A stretch of DNA of 64,000 nucleotides from positions 26,867-90,866 of the forward strand of contig NZ_JAAUWV010000011.1 in the NCBI RefSeq assembly GCF_014694405.1, given 5' to 3'. A model generated the notes under the pieces. The model had not been told where the DNA came from. It saw only the letters and a program-made list of their open reading frames with translations, and ran no database searches. Below are positions 15,245 to 23,362 of this stretch, in pieces. Source of the DNA: Pseudoalteromonas sp. S16_S37 (GTDB lineage: Bacteria; Pseudomonadota; Gammaproteobacteria; Enterobacterales; Alteromonadaceae). Position 1 is the first letter of the stretch; every line of letters begins with the position of its first letter. The position numbers were made by a program, and so were the translations under genes.

Positions 15245-17326
15245 ATGCGTTATTTGATAGTAATCATTGCCCTGTACCTCAGCTTTGGGCTTGGCGCTGC
15301 GCAAAACGAACACAATGATACCGTGCAAATTGGCAATAAGTTATTTATCTATGTGCCCGGCGAGCCTGAATTTAAAGCGCTTTTTACAGTGCAAAGTGAT
15401 GGCAGTATTGTGCTCCCTGAACTCGGTAAAGTTATCGTTGCCAACAAGCCGCTCTTAGATGTTGAACAGTCTTTGCAAATACAACTGTCTAAAGTTTTTA
15501 AAGCTATGGATGACTTTTACGTCGAGATCCGTGAGCACGACATTCTCATAAATGTACTCGGTTATGTAAATCAACCCGATCAGGTGAGCATACCCAGCAG
15601 CGGTAATATCCAAATGGTGATTGCCAAGGCGGGTGGCTTAAAGCCAGGCGCTCAGCTTGATAAACTGCAGATCAGGCGCGCAGATGAGTTTATTGAATTT
15701 AACTATAAAGCGTATTTAGACTCAGGAAATATATCGCTATTACCTAAGCTCAAAAGCGGCGACACAGTATTTGTGCCCGTGTCACCATTGCTAGGCAATG
15801 TGCAAATTGATTTTGATGCACAAACACTCAGCGCAACAGGCGACGCAAGTTCAGGCAGTGCCGTCACTTTACTCGGTGAAGTACACAACCCAGGCAGCTT
15901 TGCCTTTAAAGAAAACATGAGTGTGCTTGATGCCATTATGCGTGCAGAGGGCGTAACGCGTTATGCCGACGTTACAAAAATTCGTATTATCGTTAATGAG
16001 TCGCCAGAAATCTTTGACTTAAAGGCTTATTTAGATAAACCCAGTAAACATACCATGCCACAATTGTTGGCAGGCTCGACGATTTACGTACCGATAATGG
16101 TAGATGACGTCAATACCACTTCTCGCACGGTATATATCATGGGGGAAGTGCAAAAGCCCGGCGCTTATGAGGCTCAGGATAATACTAACTTTTTAGATAT
16201 CCTCGCAAATGCAGGTGGACCAACTCGGTTTGCCGAAACCCGTCAAATTAAAATCCTCAAGCCAAGCGGTGAAAACCTATTGTTTGATTTACAAGGTTAC
16301 AGCGAAGGTATCGTTGAAAGCGTTGTGCCAGACTTAAATCCTGGTGATGTAATATTTGTGCCTGAAAAAACCGATTTAAACGAAAAAAGCTGGTTAAAAG
16401 TGCCGCCTACTCGCGCCATCAAGATCATCGGTGCTGTGGTGTCACCCGGTCGTTATGAATGGAGCAAGGAAATGGATTTAACCGATTTGCTGGCCCATGC
16501 AGGCGGCCCTACCAAAGGTGCAAACATTAATGACATAAAAATTGTGCGACAAGGCGAAGTGACAACACGTTTTGATTTGGAGCTGTTCACCGTTGGTAAC
16601 CAAGATGAACAATTGCCACAATTGGTAGCCGGCGACACAATTATCATCGAGGAGTTACCCGTTGACCCTGCTGATAATAAATCGCAGTGGATCCGTCAAG
16701 AATCGAGCAAATCAATTTATATTATGGGACAGGTAGGGTCGCCGGGTCGTTATGCTTTTAACAACCAAATGCACTTTATGGACATTTTGTCGGCAGCAGA
16801 CGGGCCAAATGCCAACGCTGATATTCGTAATATTCGCATCACTCACAGAAATGGTGCGCATGCCAAAGTGAGCAAACTTGACTTAGCGCTTTACTTTGAA
16901 ACCGGCGACGAAACGTTATTTCCAAATGTGATGGCCGGAGACACCATATTTATCCCAGAAAAAAACAAAAATTGGCTACGTGAACCCAAAGAGCAAGTGG
17001 TTAGGATCATGGGCGCAATTCAAAAACCTGGTCGTTATACCTTCGACGATACGATGACGTTGTTAGATTTGCTCGCAGAAGCAGGTGGACCCACGGGCAC
17101 AGCCCTTATCGACAAAATTGTGGTGATAAACCATAGTTGCTGTAAAGAACAAGCCAGAGTGTTTGACTTAGAAAAGTTTGTGAAGTCTCCTAATTCAACC
17201 AAAATTCCAGTGTTGCGCGCGGGTGATACATTGTATGTACCAGATAAAGGCCAAGATCTCATGAGTCAGTTTAAAGATAACTTTCTCGATTTTATTACTA
17301 TCATCGCGTTGGTGGTCGGGCTATGA
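15245..17326 (+). CDS. sypC: Large Wza-type polysaccharide export protein with six SLBB repeats
   Basis: 693 residues, about twice the length of classical Wza. A signal peptide (1-19) is followed by a polysaccharide export domain (~25-100) and then SLBB-type repeats starting near residues 100, 207, 294, 392, 488 and 585. Each has the pattern hydrophobic-G-x-V-x-x-PG-x-Y/F and ends AGGPT or similar. The C-terminus ends in a hydrophobic stretch, FLDFITIIALVVGL, that could be the outer-membrane helix. It would form the export channel for the polysaccharide. It overlaps the downstream ATPase gene by 4 bp (ATGA). Confidence 0.86.
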   Translation: MRYLIVIIALYLSFGLGAAQNEHNDTVQIGNKLFIYVPGEPEFKALFTVQSDGSIVLPELGKVIVANKPLLDVEQSLQIQLSKVFKAMDDFYVEIREHDILINVLGYVNQPDQVSIPSSGNIQMVIAKAGGLKPGAQLDKLQIRRADEFIEFNYKAYLDSGNISLLPKLKSGDTVFVPVSPLLGNVQIDFDAQTLSATGDASSGSAVTLLGEVHNPGSFAFKENMSVLDAIMRAEGVTRYADVTKIRIIVNESPEIFDLKAYLDKPSKHTMPQLLAGSTIYVPIMVDDVNTTSRTVYIMGEVQKPGAYEAQDNTNFLDILANAGGPTRFAETRQIKILKPSGENLLFDLQGYSEGIVESVVPDLNPGDVIFVPEKTDLNEKSWLKVPPTRAIKIIGAVVSPGRYEWSKEMDLTDLLAHAGGPTKGANINDIKIVRQGEVTTRFDLELFTVGNQDEQLPQLVAGDTIIIEELPVDPADNKSQWIRQESSKSIYIMGQVGSPGRYAFNNQMHFMDILSAADGPNANADIRNIRITHRNGAHAKVSKLDLALYFETGDETLFPNVMAGDTIFIPEKNKNWLREPKEQVVRIMGAIQKPGRYTFDDTMTLLDLLAEAGGPTGTALIDKIVVINHSCCKEQARVFDLEKFVKSPNSTKIPVLRAGDTLYVPDKGQDLMSQFKDNFLDFITIIALVVGL

Positions 17327-18021
17327 AAACAATACCTTATCAATTTCAAGAACTTGAAACTGTGTGTAATGAAATCACCAATCAAAAAGCCAATTGTGTG
17401 ACATTTTTATCACTCACAGGAAATGGCGGCGCAAGTAGTTTGTGTAAAAGCGTGGCTGCTGGCTTAAAAGCTGAGCGAAATAGGGTGCTTGTTATTGATT
17501 TAAACCCGCTCAATCCCATGCCTGTGCCGCAAGGTGCTGATGCGCAATACTGGCAGTTTGATGATATATCTTGTCAGCTGTGCGTGATTGAAGGGCCTGA
17601 ACACGACTTTTTAACTATTTCACATCTTGCTGAGCTGGAGTCGGCAAAAAACAAGCTCACTATGCAATACGCTATAGAGCGATTGCGCCAAGAGTACGAT
17701 TATGTGTTGATAGATATGTCACCAGCGATGAAGCTAAACAAAGGTAATGTGCCATTACATGCACTGAGTAGCTGTAGTCAAATGACTATTTTAATCGCCT
17801 CACTTGGCCATAATGATGAAGAAGCATTATGCATCGGACTCAAGCATTTGCGTGAAAGTGGCCATAAAACAATACGTGTGGTTGTCTCGCAGCACCACTT
17901 TGAGCCTTTGGGTGAAAGAGTAATGAGGCAGTTGTATAAGCACAAAGCGCGCTGGCCCAGACTAACGCGCTGGCTTGGCGATAAATTACAACGCCAAGCA
18001 TGGCTGTTTCATAACCACTAA
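17323..18021 (+). CDS. sypD: CpsD/ParA-like P-loop protein with degenerate Walker A, SypD-like
   Basis: 232 residues resembling the cytoplasmic ATPase part of Wzc/CpsD (BY-kinase, ParA-like fold). Walker A should sit in TFLSLTGNGGASSLCKSVAAG, but the usual GK[ST] is G-A-S: the lysine is missing. Walker A' (VLVIDLNPL) and Walker B (YVLIDMSPAM) are clear. The C-terminus lacks a Tyr-rich autophosphorylation cluster. It may bind rather than hydrolyse ATP, or act as a regulatory partner of Wzz (9494) and the Wza-like channel. Position and overlap with the upstream gene match sypD. Confidence 0.78.
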   Translation: MKTIPYQFQELETVCNEITNQKANCVTFLSLTGNGGASSLCKSVAAGLKAERNRVLVIDLNPLNPMPVPQGADAQYWQFDDISCQLCVIEGPEHDFLTISHLAELESAKNKLTMQYAIERLRQEYDYVLIDMSPAMKLNKGNVPLHALSSCSQMTILIASLGHNDEEALCIGLKHLRESGHKTIRVVVSQHHFEPLGERVMRQLYKHKARWPRLTRWLGDKLQRQAWLFHNH

Positions 18022-18029
18022 GGTGCTTC

Positions 18030-19487
18030 ATGAATATTAAATTTCATAATCGTTTTAGCTTGATACGCCCAGCAATCACCGAAATACGCCATGCGCTAAA
18101 ACACGTGCTTGGCTCTCTTAACGTCACTGTAGATGATACGGATGCCAGCGCATTAGTCATTACGGAGTACTTAACTAACCTGCTAAGACACAGCTTAGGT
18201 GATGACAACACCATTACACTTTTAATTGGTGATGATAGAAATCACTATACCGTGCAATTAATAGATAATTTGACACCGTATAACCTGTTTGAACAAAACC
18301 ATTCGCAATGGACCATCGAAAGTGAGTGTTTAGCTGAAGGGGGAATGGGTGTTGCTCTAATTCGCCATTATTATCCAGACGCTTACTATGAATCCGTTGA
18401 TGGCAAAAATTACTTTTCGTTCAATATTACTAAAGTAAAACGCAAAACGTCGTTACTTTATGTTGATGATGATATTACACAACTAGCGCTGATAGAGGCG
18501 TATGTTAAGGACGAGTTTGAGTTTATTTCCTGTCAAAACTGTCGTGATGCGTGGCAGCTAATTACACAATCTAAAGTGGATGTTTTGCTACTCGACTACA
18601 GATTAAAAAATGATACCTGCGAAACCCTCCTAAAACAGCTGGCCAGCTCAGATATCAAATCAAGTCTTGCAATTTTAATGCTTACTGGAGATAACGATGC
18701 CGCTACGATAAGAAAATTAAACCGATTTGGTATAGACGACTATATTGCAAAGCCCGTTACCAAACAGCAGCTTTTGCTGAATTTGGACCGAGTACTTAAT
18801 AAAATGAAAGCGCAATTGTTTAAGCCTGCAAGCTTAAACAAAAATTATCACTATGAGATGGGCGCATTTGGCAGTGCTCATCTTTTTGGCACTATTACTA
18901 CAGACTTAGGTGGTGATATTTTCATTCCATTAGAGCAACCACATAAAGGTTTTATTTTTGCTGATGTGATGGGACATGGGTTAGCTGCAAACCAAAAGAG
19001 CTATGAAATCAAAGGGTTTATTAGCGGGTTTATCAGTAGTTACGACGAAGTAGACACACTTACCAACGCTTTAAACCTTGCTTTAAATCAAGAAAAAATT
19101 TGCAAGGGAAGCCTGTTAACAATGCTCATTGTGTATTTTGACAATGAATATATGTATTTTTATAACGCGGGGCACCCACCACCAATTGCGATAATGAACA
19201 GCGGTAAAGTCAATCCTATGACTGGTACTGACCCACTAATGGGACTATCGCCTGATCACCAATATGAAAAATATCGTTATCCGCTAAAAGACGTTAAACA
19301 TCTTATCTTCTACACTGATGGTTGGGTAGACAATCTAGGCTCAACACTCAATGAAGAAAATCAGATAATTGAATGTCTGCCTGATACACACATTGAAGGA
19401 CAAAGCTTTGCAGAACAACTTTGGTTAAATTCTCAAGGGAGTTTGTCAAAAGAGTTTGACGATGCGTCATTAATTGTTATTAATTAA
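18030..19487 (+). CDS. sypE: Partner-switch regulator: HATPase-REC-PP2C, SypE-like
   Basis: 485 residues in three modules. Residues 1-~135 are an anti-sigma-type HATPase kinase (N-box EYLTNLLRHS, G-box EGGMGVALI). Residues ~142-255 are a receiver domain (LLYVDDD, LLLDYRL, AKPVT). Residues ~275-485 are a PP2C/SpoIIE phosphatase (TTDLGGD, FADVMGHGLAA, YNAGHPPP, YTDGWVDN). All metal-binding Asp positions look intact. This architecture is characteristic of SypE, which phosphorylates or dephosphorylates SypA depending on receiver phosphorylation. The STAS target is the first gene of the same operon. It ends 30 bp before the sigma-54 regulator. Confidence 0.9.
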   Translation: MNIKFHNRFSLIRPAITEIRHALKHVLGSLNVTVDDTDASALVITEYLTNLLRHSLGDDNTITLLIGDDRNHYTVQLIDNLTPYNLFEQNHSQWTIESECLAEGGMGVALIRHYYPDAYYESVDGKNYFSFNITKVKRKTSLLYVDDDITQLALIEAYVKDEFEFISCQNCRDAWQLITQSKVDVLLLDYRLKNDTCETLLKQLASSDIKSSLAILMLTGDNDAATIRKLNRFGIDDYIAKPVTKQQLLLNLDRVLNKMKAQLFKPASLNKNYHYEMGAFGSAHLFGTITTDLGGDIFIPLEQPHKGFIFADVMGHGLAANQKSYEIKGFISGFISSYDEVDTLTNALNLALNQEKICKGSLLTMLIVYFDNEYMYFYNAGHPPPIAIMNSGKVNPMTGTDPLMGLSPDHQYEKYRYPLKDVKHLIFYTDGWVDNLGSTLNEENQIIECLPDTHIEGQSFAEQLWLNSQGSLSKEFDDASLIVIN

Positions 19488-19517
19488 TAATATGTACAAA
19501 AGACAAGGAATATGCGT

Positions 19518-20960
19518 ATGCCCCCAAAGGTGCTAATTGTAGAAGATACCGAGTCATTGGCATTGATGTATCAGTCATATCTGATCCCCACGGGAATCCA
19601 AACCCATATCGCATATTCCGGAACAGAAGCGCTAGCGGCAATCGAAACGTTTTTGCCAGATTTGATTGTTTTGGATGTCATGCTTCCCGATATCAATGGT
19701 CTTGATATTTTGTCGCAGTTGTCTGGCGAACATAGACCTCAAGTTATTGTTTTAACTGGCCACGCAACCAAAGAAATGGCAATCGAAGCTATACGTCTTG
19801 GGGCCAGTGATTTTTTAGAAAAGCCCGTAGAAGCAGACAGATTTAGAATTACCGTAAACAACGCGCTAAAATTAAAAAGCCTCGCTCAAGAAGTTGAAAA
19901 GTATCATCAAACTTATGAAAATGGTCGGTTCTTTGACCTAATAGGCTCTTCTAGAGCCATGCAATCGGTGTATCAAATTATAAATTCCGCTGCGGTTTCT
20001 AAAGCAACGGTGTTTATAACCGGTGAAAGTGGTACGGGTAAGGAACTGTGCGCGCGTGCCGTCCATTTGGCTTCGCCTCGATCACAAAAACCATTTGTTG
20101 CTCTTAACTGTGCAGCCATTCCTAAAGATTTAATTGAAAGTGAAATTTTTGGTCATTTAAAAGGGGCGTTTACTGGCGCGATTTCTAATCGAGAAGGCGC
20201 GGCAGGTCAAGCTGATGGTGGAACACTGTTTTTAGATGAATTGTGTGAAATGGACATAAACCTGCAAAGCAAGTTATTGCGTTTTATTCAAACAGGCTGT
20301 TATCAGCAAGTGGGTAGTGAAAAAGAAGTAAAAGTGGATGTGCGGTTTGTCTGTGCGACCAACCGAGACCCTTTAGCTGAGGTACAAGCTGGTAGGTTCC
20401 GTGAAGACTTATACTATCGTTTACATGTTATTCCTATTTGTTTGCCGCCGTTAAGGGAGCGGGGCAATGATATAATTGAAATCGCCGAAGCACTCTTTAA
20501 GAAAATCGCAAAAGAAGAACGTCATGGCTACACTGGTATGTCAGAATCGGTAAAAAGGGCATTTTTAAACTACTGCTGGCCAGGTAATGTTCGGCAACTC
20601 GAAAACACTGTTCGCAATACGCTGGTATTAAATCAGCAAAGTTGGATTGAGCTAGATATGGTGCCGGATTTACATCAAGGCTCCCATACTAACGTCGTCA
20701 ATATGCAGTTGCAAAATACTCATCAAGCGCCTCCCGCTTTGCAAACTAACGGGACGTTTACGGGCCAGTCCCAGATAAATGCTACTGCGACTATACTCTC
20801 GACAAAAGACATCGAGCCGCTGTGGATAATTGAAAAACGTTATATCGAGCAAGCGATTAGCTTATGCGAGAATAACATCCCAAAAGCAGCAGCATTACTT
20901 GATGTCAGCCCATCGACCATCTATCGAAAAATTAAGACTTGGGAAGAAATCGAGGCTTAG
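19518..20960 (+). CDS. sypG: Sigma-54-dependent response regulator (NtrC family), SypG-like
   Basis: 480 residues. Receiver domain (1-~115; phospho-acceptor Asp53 in LIVLDVMLP), AAA+ domain (~140-370) with Walker A GESGTGKE, the sigma-54 contact loop GAFTGA at 216-221 and DELCEMD Walker B, then a Fis-type helix-turn-helix (PKAAALLDVSPSTIYRKI). The start at 19518 is preferred because AAGGAA ends 7 nt upstream; ATG 19512 would leave 1 nt. It should activate sigma-54 promoters on phosphorylation. The TTGCA-N3-TGCAA palindromes in the locus are its most likely targets. The 3' end overlaps the convergent GT gene by 29 bp. Confidence 0.9.
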   Translation: MPPKVLIVEDTESLALMYQSYLIPTGIQTHIAYSGTEALAAIETFLPDLIVLDVMLPDINGLDILSQLSGEHRPQVIVLTGHATKEMAIEAIRLGASDFLEKPVEADRFRITVNNALKLKSLAQEVEKYHQTYENGRFFDLIGSSRAMQSVYQIINSAAVSKATVFITGESGTGKELCARAVHLASPRSQKPFVALNCAAIPKDLIESEIFGHLKGAFTGAISNREGAAGQADGGTLFLDELCEMDINLQSKLLRFIQTGCYQQVGSEKEVKVDVRFVCATNRDPLAEVQAGRFREDLYYRLHVIPICLPPLRERGNDIIEIAEALFKKIAKEERHGYTGMSESVKRAFLNYCWPGNVRQLENTVRNTLVLNQQSWIELDMVPDLHQGSHTNVVNMQLQNTHQAPPALQTNGTFTGQSQINATATILSTKDIEPLWIIEKRYIEQAISLCENNIPKAAALLDVSPSTIYRKIKTWEEIEA

Positions 20961-21969
20961 CACATAGGCAATTTCTGTACATAGTATTGAGTGTGTACCA
21001 CTGTTGCTTACCAGAAAAGTGTTTTTGAATATGGTGAGCTGCAAGGTAGGTAAGCTTGCCGTGGTTGTTATTTGGCAGGTCCGTAATGATGCTGGCAAAC
21101 TTACGCACCGAAAACTGCTCAACCAAGTAGCCCGTTTGTTCGTTAATAACTACGCTAGAAATAGCGCCCACATTGGTACTTATAACTAATACGTTGTTTG
21201 CCATTGCCTCTAATATTGCCATTGGAAGCCCTTCTTGACGCGAAGTTACGACTAAAATGTCAAGCTGAGGCCAGATCTTTTCGCTATCAGTCATACCGTG
21301 ATAGGTGATGAAATCGAATGATGGGAGTGACGCTTTCATCGGGCCATCACCAAACACATGCCATGAAAATCTTTTGTCGTGACACAATAGGGATGCAAGC
21401 TCAATAAAATGATCAGGCCCTTTTTCATATGACAATCTGCCAACAAAGCCAACTCCTATCGGTGTAGAATTGATTTTAATAGGTCTACAAACCGACTTAC
21501 TGACAACAAAATTATCTAACACCGTGGCCTTATTTATTTGTTTAGCAATCAGCTTAGAAACGGCGAAGTTTTTAGATAGAAAGCTTAAAGATTTATCTAA
21601 GCGATTGTACCATTTAACCCAACCAAAACCGGTTTCTCCAGCATGATAAGTACTTACGCATGTCATTCTTAGAAATCTGCAACATAACTTACCGACAATG
21701 CTAGCCTTGTAACCATGAGTATGGATCACAGTGTTGTGGGGCATGTGATACAACGCTCTCAATGTGCCTGCAAAACTGCCTGTTAGAAAAGAAAACTCGA
21801 TATTGTTGGCTGCTAATTTTTTATAAAAATGTTGATTGTTATGGTCTTTGTAAAAAAGCACACTACACTCAATTTGATGGCTCGTTAAAAGCTTTGCCAG
21901 TTCAATAATATGAGATTCAATGCCGCCAAAGTTGGCCGAATCAACAAAAAAAATAACTTGATAACTCAT
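20932..21969 (-). CDS. Glycosyltransferase family 4
   Basis: 345 residues, GT-B fold. It opens QVIFFVDSANFGGIESHIIELAKLL (a GGxE-type start), has GFVGRLSYEKGPDHFIELA for donor binding and VVTSRQEGLPMAILEAMANNVLVIST with the E-x7-E pair. It is the only gene of this block on the minus strand between the control genes. ATG 21969 has a strong GGAGG 8 nt upstream. Only 21 bp separate its start from the divergent Hpt gene. The downstream end overlaps sypG by 29 bp. It probably serves the same polysaccharide. Confidence 0.87.
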   Translation of the reverse strand: MSYQVIFFVDSANFGGIESHIIELAKLLTSHQIECSVLFYKDHNNQHFYKKLAANNIEFSFLTGSFAGTLRALYHMPHNTVIHTHGYKASIVGKLCCRFLRMTCVSTYHAGETGFGWVKWYNRLDKSLSFLSKNFAVSKLIAKQINKATVLDNFVVSKSVCRPIKINSTPIGVGFVGRLSYEKGPDHFIELASLLCHDKRFSWHVFGDGPMKASLPSFDFITYHGMTDSEKIWPQLDILVVTSRQEGLPMAILEAMANNVLVISTNVGAISSVVINEQTGYLVEQFSVRKFASIITDLPNNNHGKLTYLAAHHIQKHFSGKQQWYTLNTMYRNCLCAKPRFLPKS

Positions 21970-21990
21970 AAAACCTCCGAGGGAACCATC

Positions 21991-22326
21991 ATGTTAGATA
22001 AAACGATATTTTCTACGCTATGCAACGATGTAGGAAAGGAACTTGCGCTGCAGCTTTTGGGTGTTTACGTAACAGAATCACGAAAACAGATAAATGAATT
22101 AGCCAACAGCGACAATCTTGACTCTATCCAACACCTTGCACATAGCTTAAAAAGCAGTAGCCGCAGCTATGGTGCACTTTTGTTAGCGCAAACTTGTGAG
22201 CTAATAGAAATGACCACAAAACACCATGACATTAAACTTAGTGAGTTAGCGCCATTGATCGAAAAGGCAACAGTTCAAGCTGAACAGGCTTTCTCTGATG
22301 CAATAGCACTAATAGCTGCTAAGTAA
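21991..22326 (+). CDS. Stand-alone histidine phosphotransfer (Hpt) protein
   Basis: 111 residues, an all-alpha Hpt domain with the phospho-acceptor in IQHLAHSLKSSSRSYGA (His51). The start at 21991 has GAGGG upstream; the longer frame from 21910 would run through the divergent gene. The hybrid kinase at 23363 ends in a receiver and has no Hpt of its own, so this protein is the obvious relay from that receiver to SypG-like, SypE-like and REC-only proteins. In V. fischeri the same function is the C-terminal Hpt domain of SypF. Six bp separate it from the convergent YvcK gene. Confidence 0.88.
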   Translation: MLDKTIFSTLCNDVGKELALQLLGVYVTESRKQINELANSDNLDSIQHLAHSLKSSSRSYGALLLAQTCELIEMTTKHHDIKLSELAPLIEKATVQAEQAFSDAIALIAAK

Positions 22327-22331
22327 TAATG

Positions 22332-23192
22332 CTACTCACTCCTAAACAACAGCAATTTAGTAAATACACCATGCAACTGCTCAATATTATGCAGCTGTTT
22401 TGCGCAGTGACTGCTGCACTCTTGTGTATTTGATATCTGTGCGATCGCCTCGGGTGAAAGACTCATATCACAAAATTGATAACCGACCATTTTTTGTAGC
22501 CAATCGACGACGGCATCCTCTTTGAGCTGCGCCATGACGCTGTTTTCACGCGCGATATTTTCTACAAATATCTTACAGGCTTTGGTTCTTTGCAGCGCAT
22601 GTGCAATATTATCAACTAGCAGGGCGGGCATAACGCTTGATATCGTGCTGCCAGGGCCAATTAATACAACGTCAGCGCTATAAATCGCGTTGATCGCTTT
22701 TTCATGGGCATTAACCCGTTTTGTGAGGTTTATCTGCTCTGGTAGCTGGTTCAATGCATCAATTTCACATTCGCCAATCACGGTTTGACCATTTTGCATC
22801 GTTGCAATGAGATCGACAGGTTCATCAGACATAGGTAGCACAGTTTGAGAATTACCTAAGATGGCATTGAATTGTGCGACAGCTTCTGTTGCGCTATTGG
22901 TTAGCTGTAGTAAGCCTAATAATGCTAAATTGCCTAGGCTATGACCTTCGAGTTCGCCACCGCTAAAACGGTGTTCAAATACCGTGTGTAAAAGTGAGTT
23001 ATCTTCCACAAGCTCCAAACAACAGCGTCTGATATCACCCAATGCAACACATTGCTGACTATCCCTCAACCGACCTGTACTACCACCATTATCGGTCGTG
23101 GCAATAATCGCTGTTAAGTCACTAGCTAAAGGGTTGATAGCTTTTAGTATTTGCGCAAGCCCGTGACCACCACCTAAACACACTATTTTCAT
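22332..23192 (-). CDS. YvcK/CofD-family protein (UDP-sugar-binding regulator type)
   Basis: 286 residues, somewhat shorter than typical YvcK. Family motifs are KIVCLGGGHGLAQIL, ATTDNGGSTGRLR, ALGDIRRCC, GHSLGNL and GPGSTISSVMPALL. The family includes CofD (2-phospho-lactate transferase) and YvcK proteins, which bind UDP-GlcNAc and control cell-wall or carbon metabolism. The organism shows no sign of F420 synthesis here, so a YvcK-like role is favoured. It sits among polysaccharide control genes and has its own sigma-54-like promoter (23230-23245) with an upstream palindrome at 91 bp, which suggests co-regulation with the polysaccharide. Confidence 0.8.
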   Translation of the reverse strand: MKIVCLGGGHGLAQILKAINPLASDLTAIIATTDNGGSTGRLRDSQQCVALGDIRRCCLELVEDNSLLHTVFEHRFSGGELEGHSLGNLALLGLLQLTNSATEAVAQFNAILGNSQTVLPMSDEPVDLIATMQNGQTVIGECEIDALNQLPEQINLTKRVNAHEKAINAIYSADVVLIGPGSTISSVMPALLVDNIAHALQRTKACKIFVENIARENSVMAQLKEDAVVDWLQKMVGYQFCDMSLSPEAIAQISNTQECSSHCAKQLHNIEQLHGVFTKLLLFRSE

Positions 23193-23229
23193 TGTAAGAC
23201 AACCGCTTCATAACGAGTACAGATACATA

Positions 23230-23245
23230 AGCATAGACTATTCCA
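23230..23245 (-). promoter_or_regulatory. Sigma-54 promoter for the yvcK-like gene
   Basis: On the minus strand TGGAATAGTCTATGCT has GG-N10-GC spacing. The predicted start near 23220 leaves a ~28-nt leader, like the other promoters of the set. The palindrome at 23329-23341 is 91 bp from its GG. Confidence 0.6.
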
Positions 23246-23328
23246 CAAATATGGTGTGTGTAACTTATTGAAAGTAAGTAAATAAGGATTAATAGAAGTT
23301 GGAACAATATAAAAATGCGCACTATCAT

Positions 23329-23341
23329 TTGCATTGTGCAA
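23329..23341. promoter_or_regulatory. Palindromic enhancer TTGCA-TTG-TGCAA
   Basis: Exact TTGCA-N3-TGCAA centred on 23335 in the yvcK/hybrid-kinase divergent gap. It lies 21 bp before the kinase ATG, where it could also affect that gene. No -24/-12 element pointing to the kinase was found. Confidence 0.6.
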
Positions 23342-23362
23342 AGCAAATTTAAAGAGAATTAG

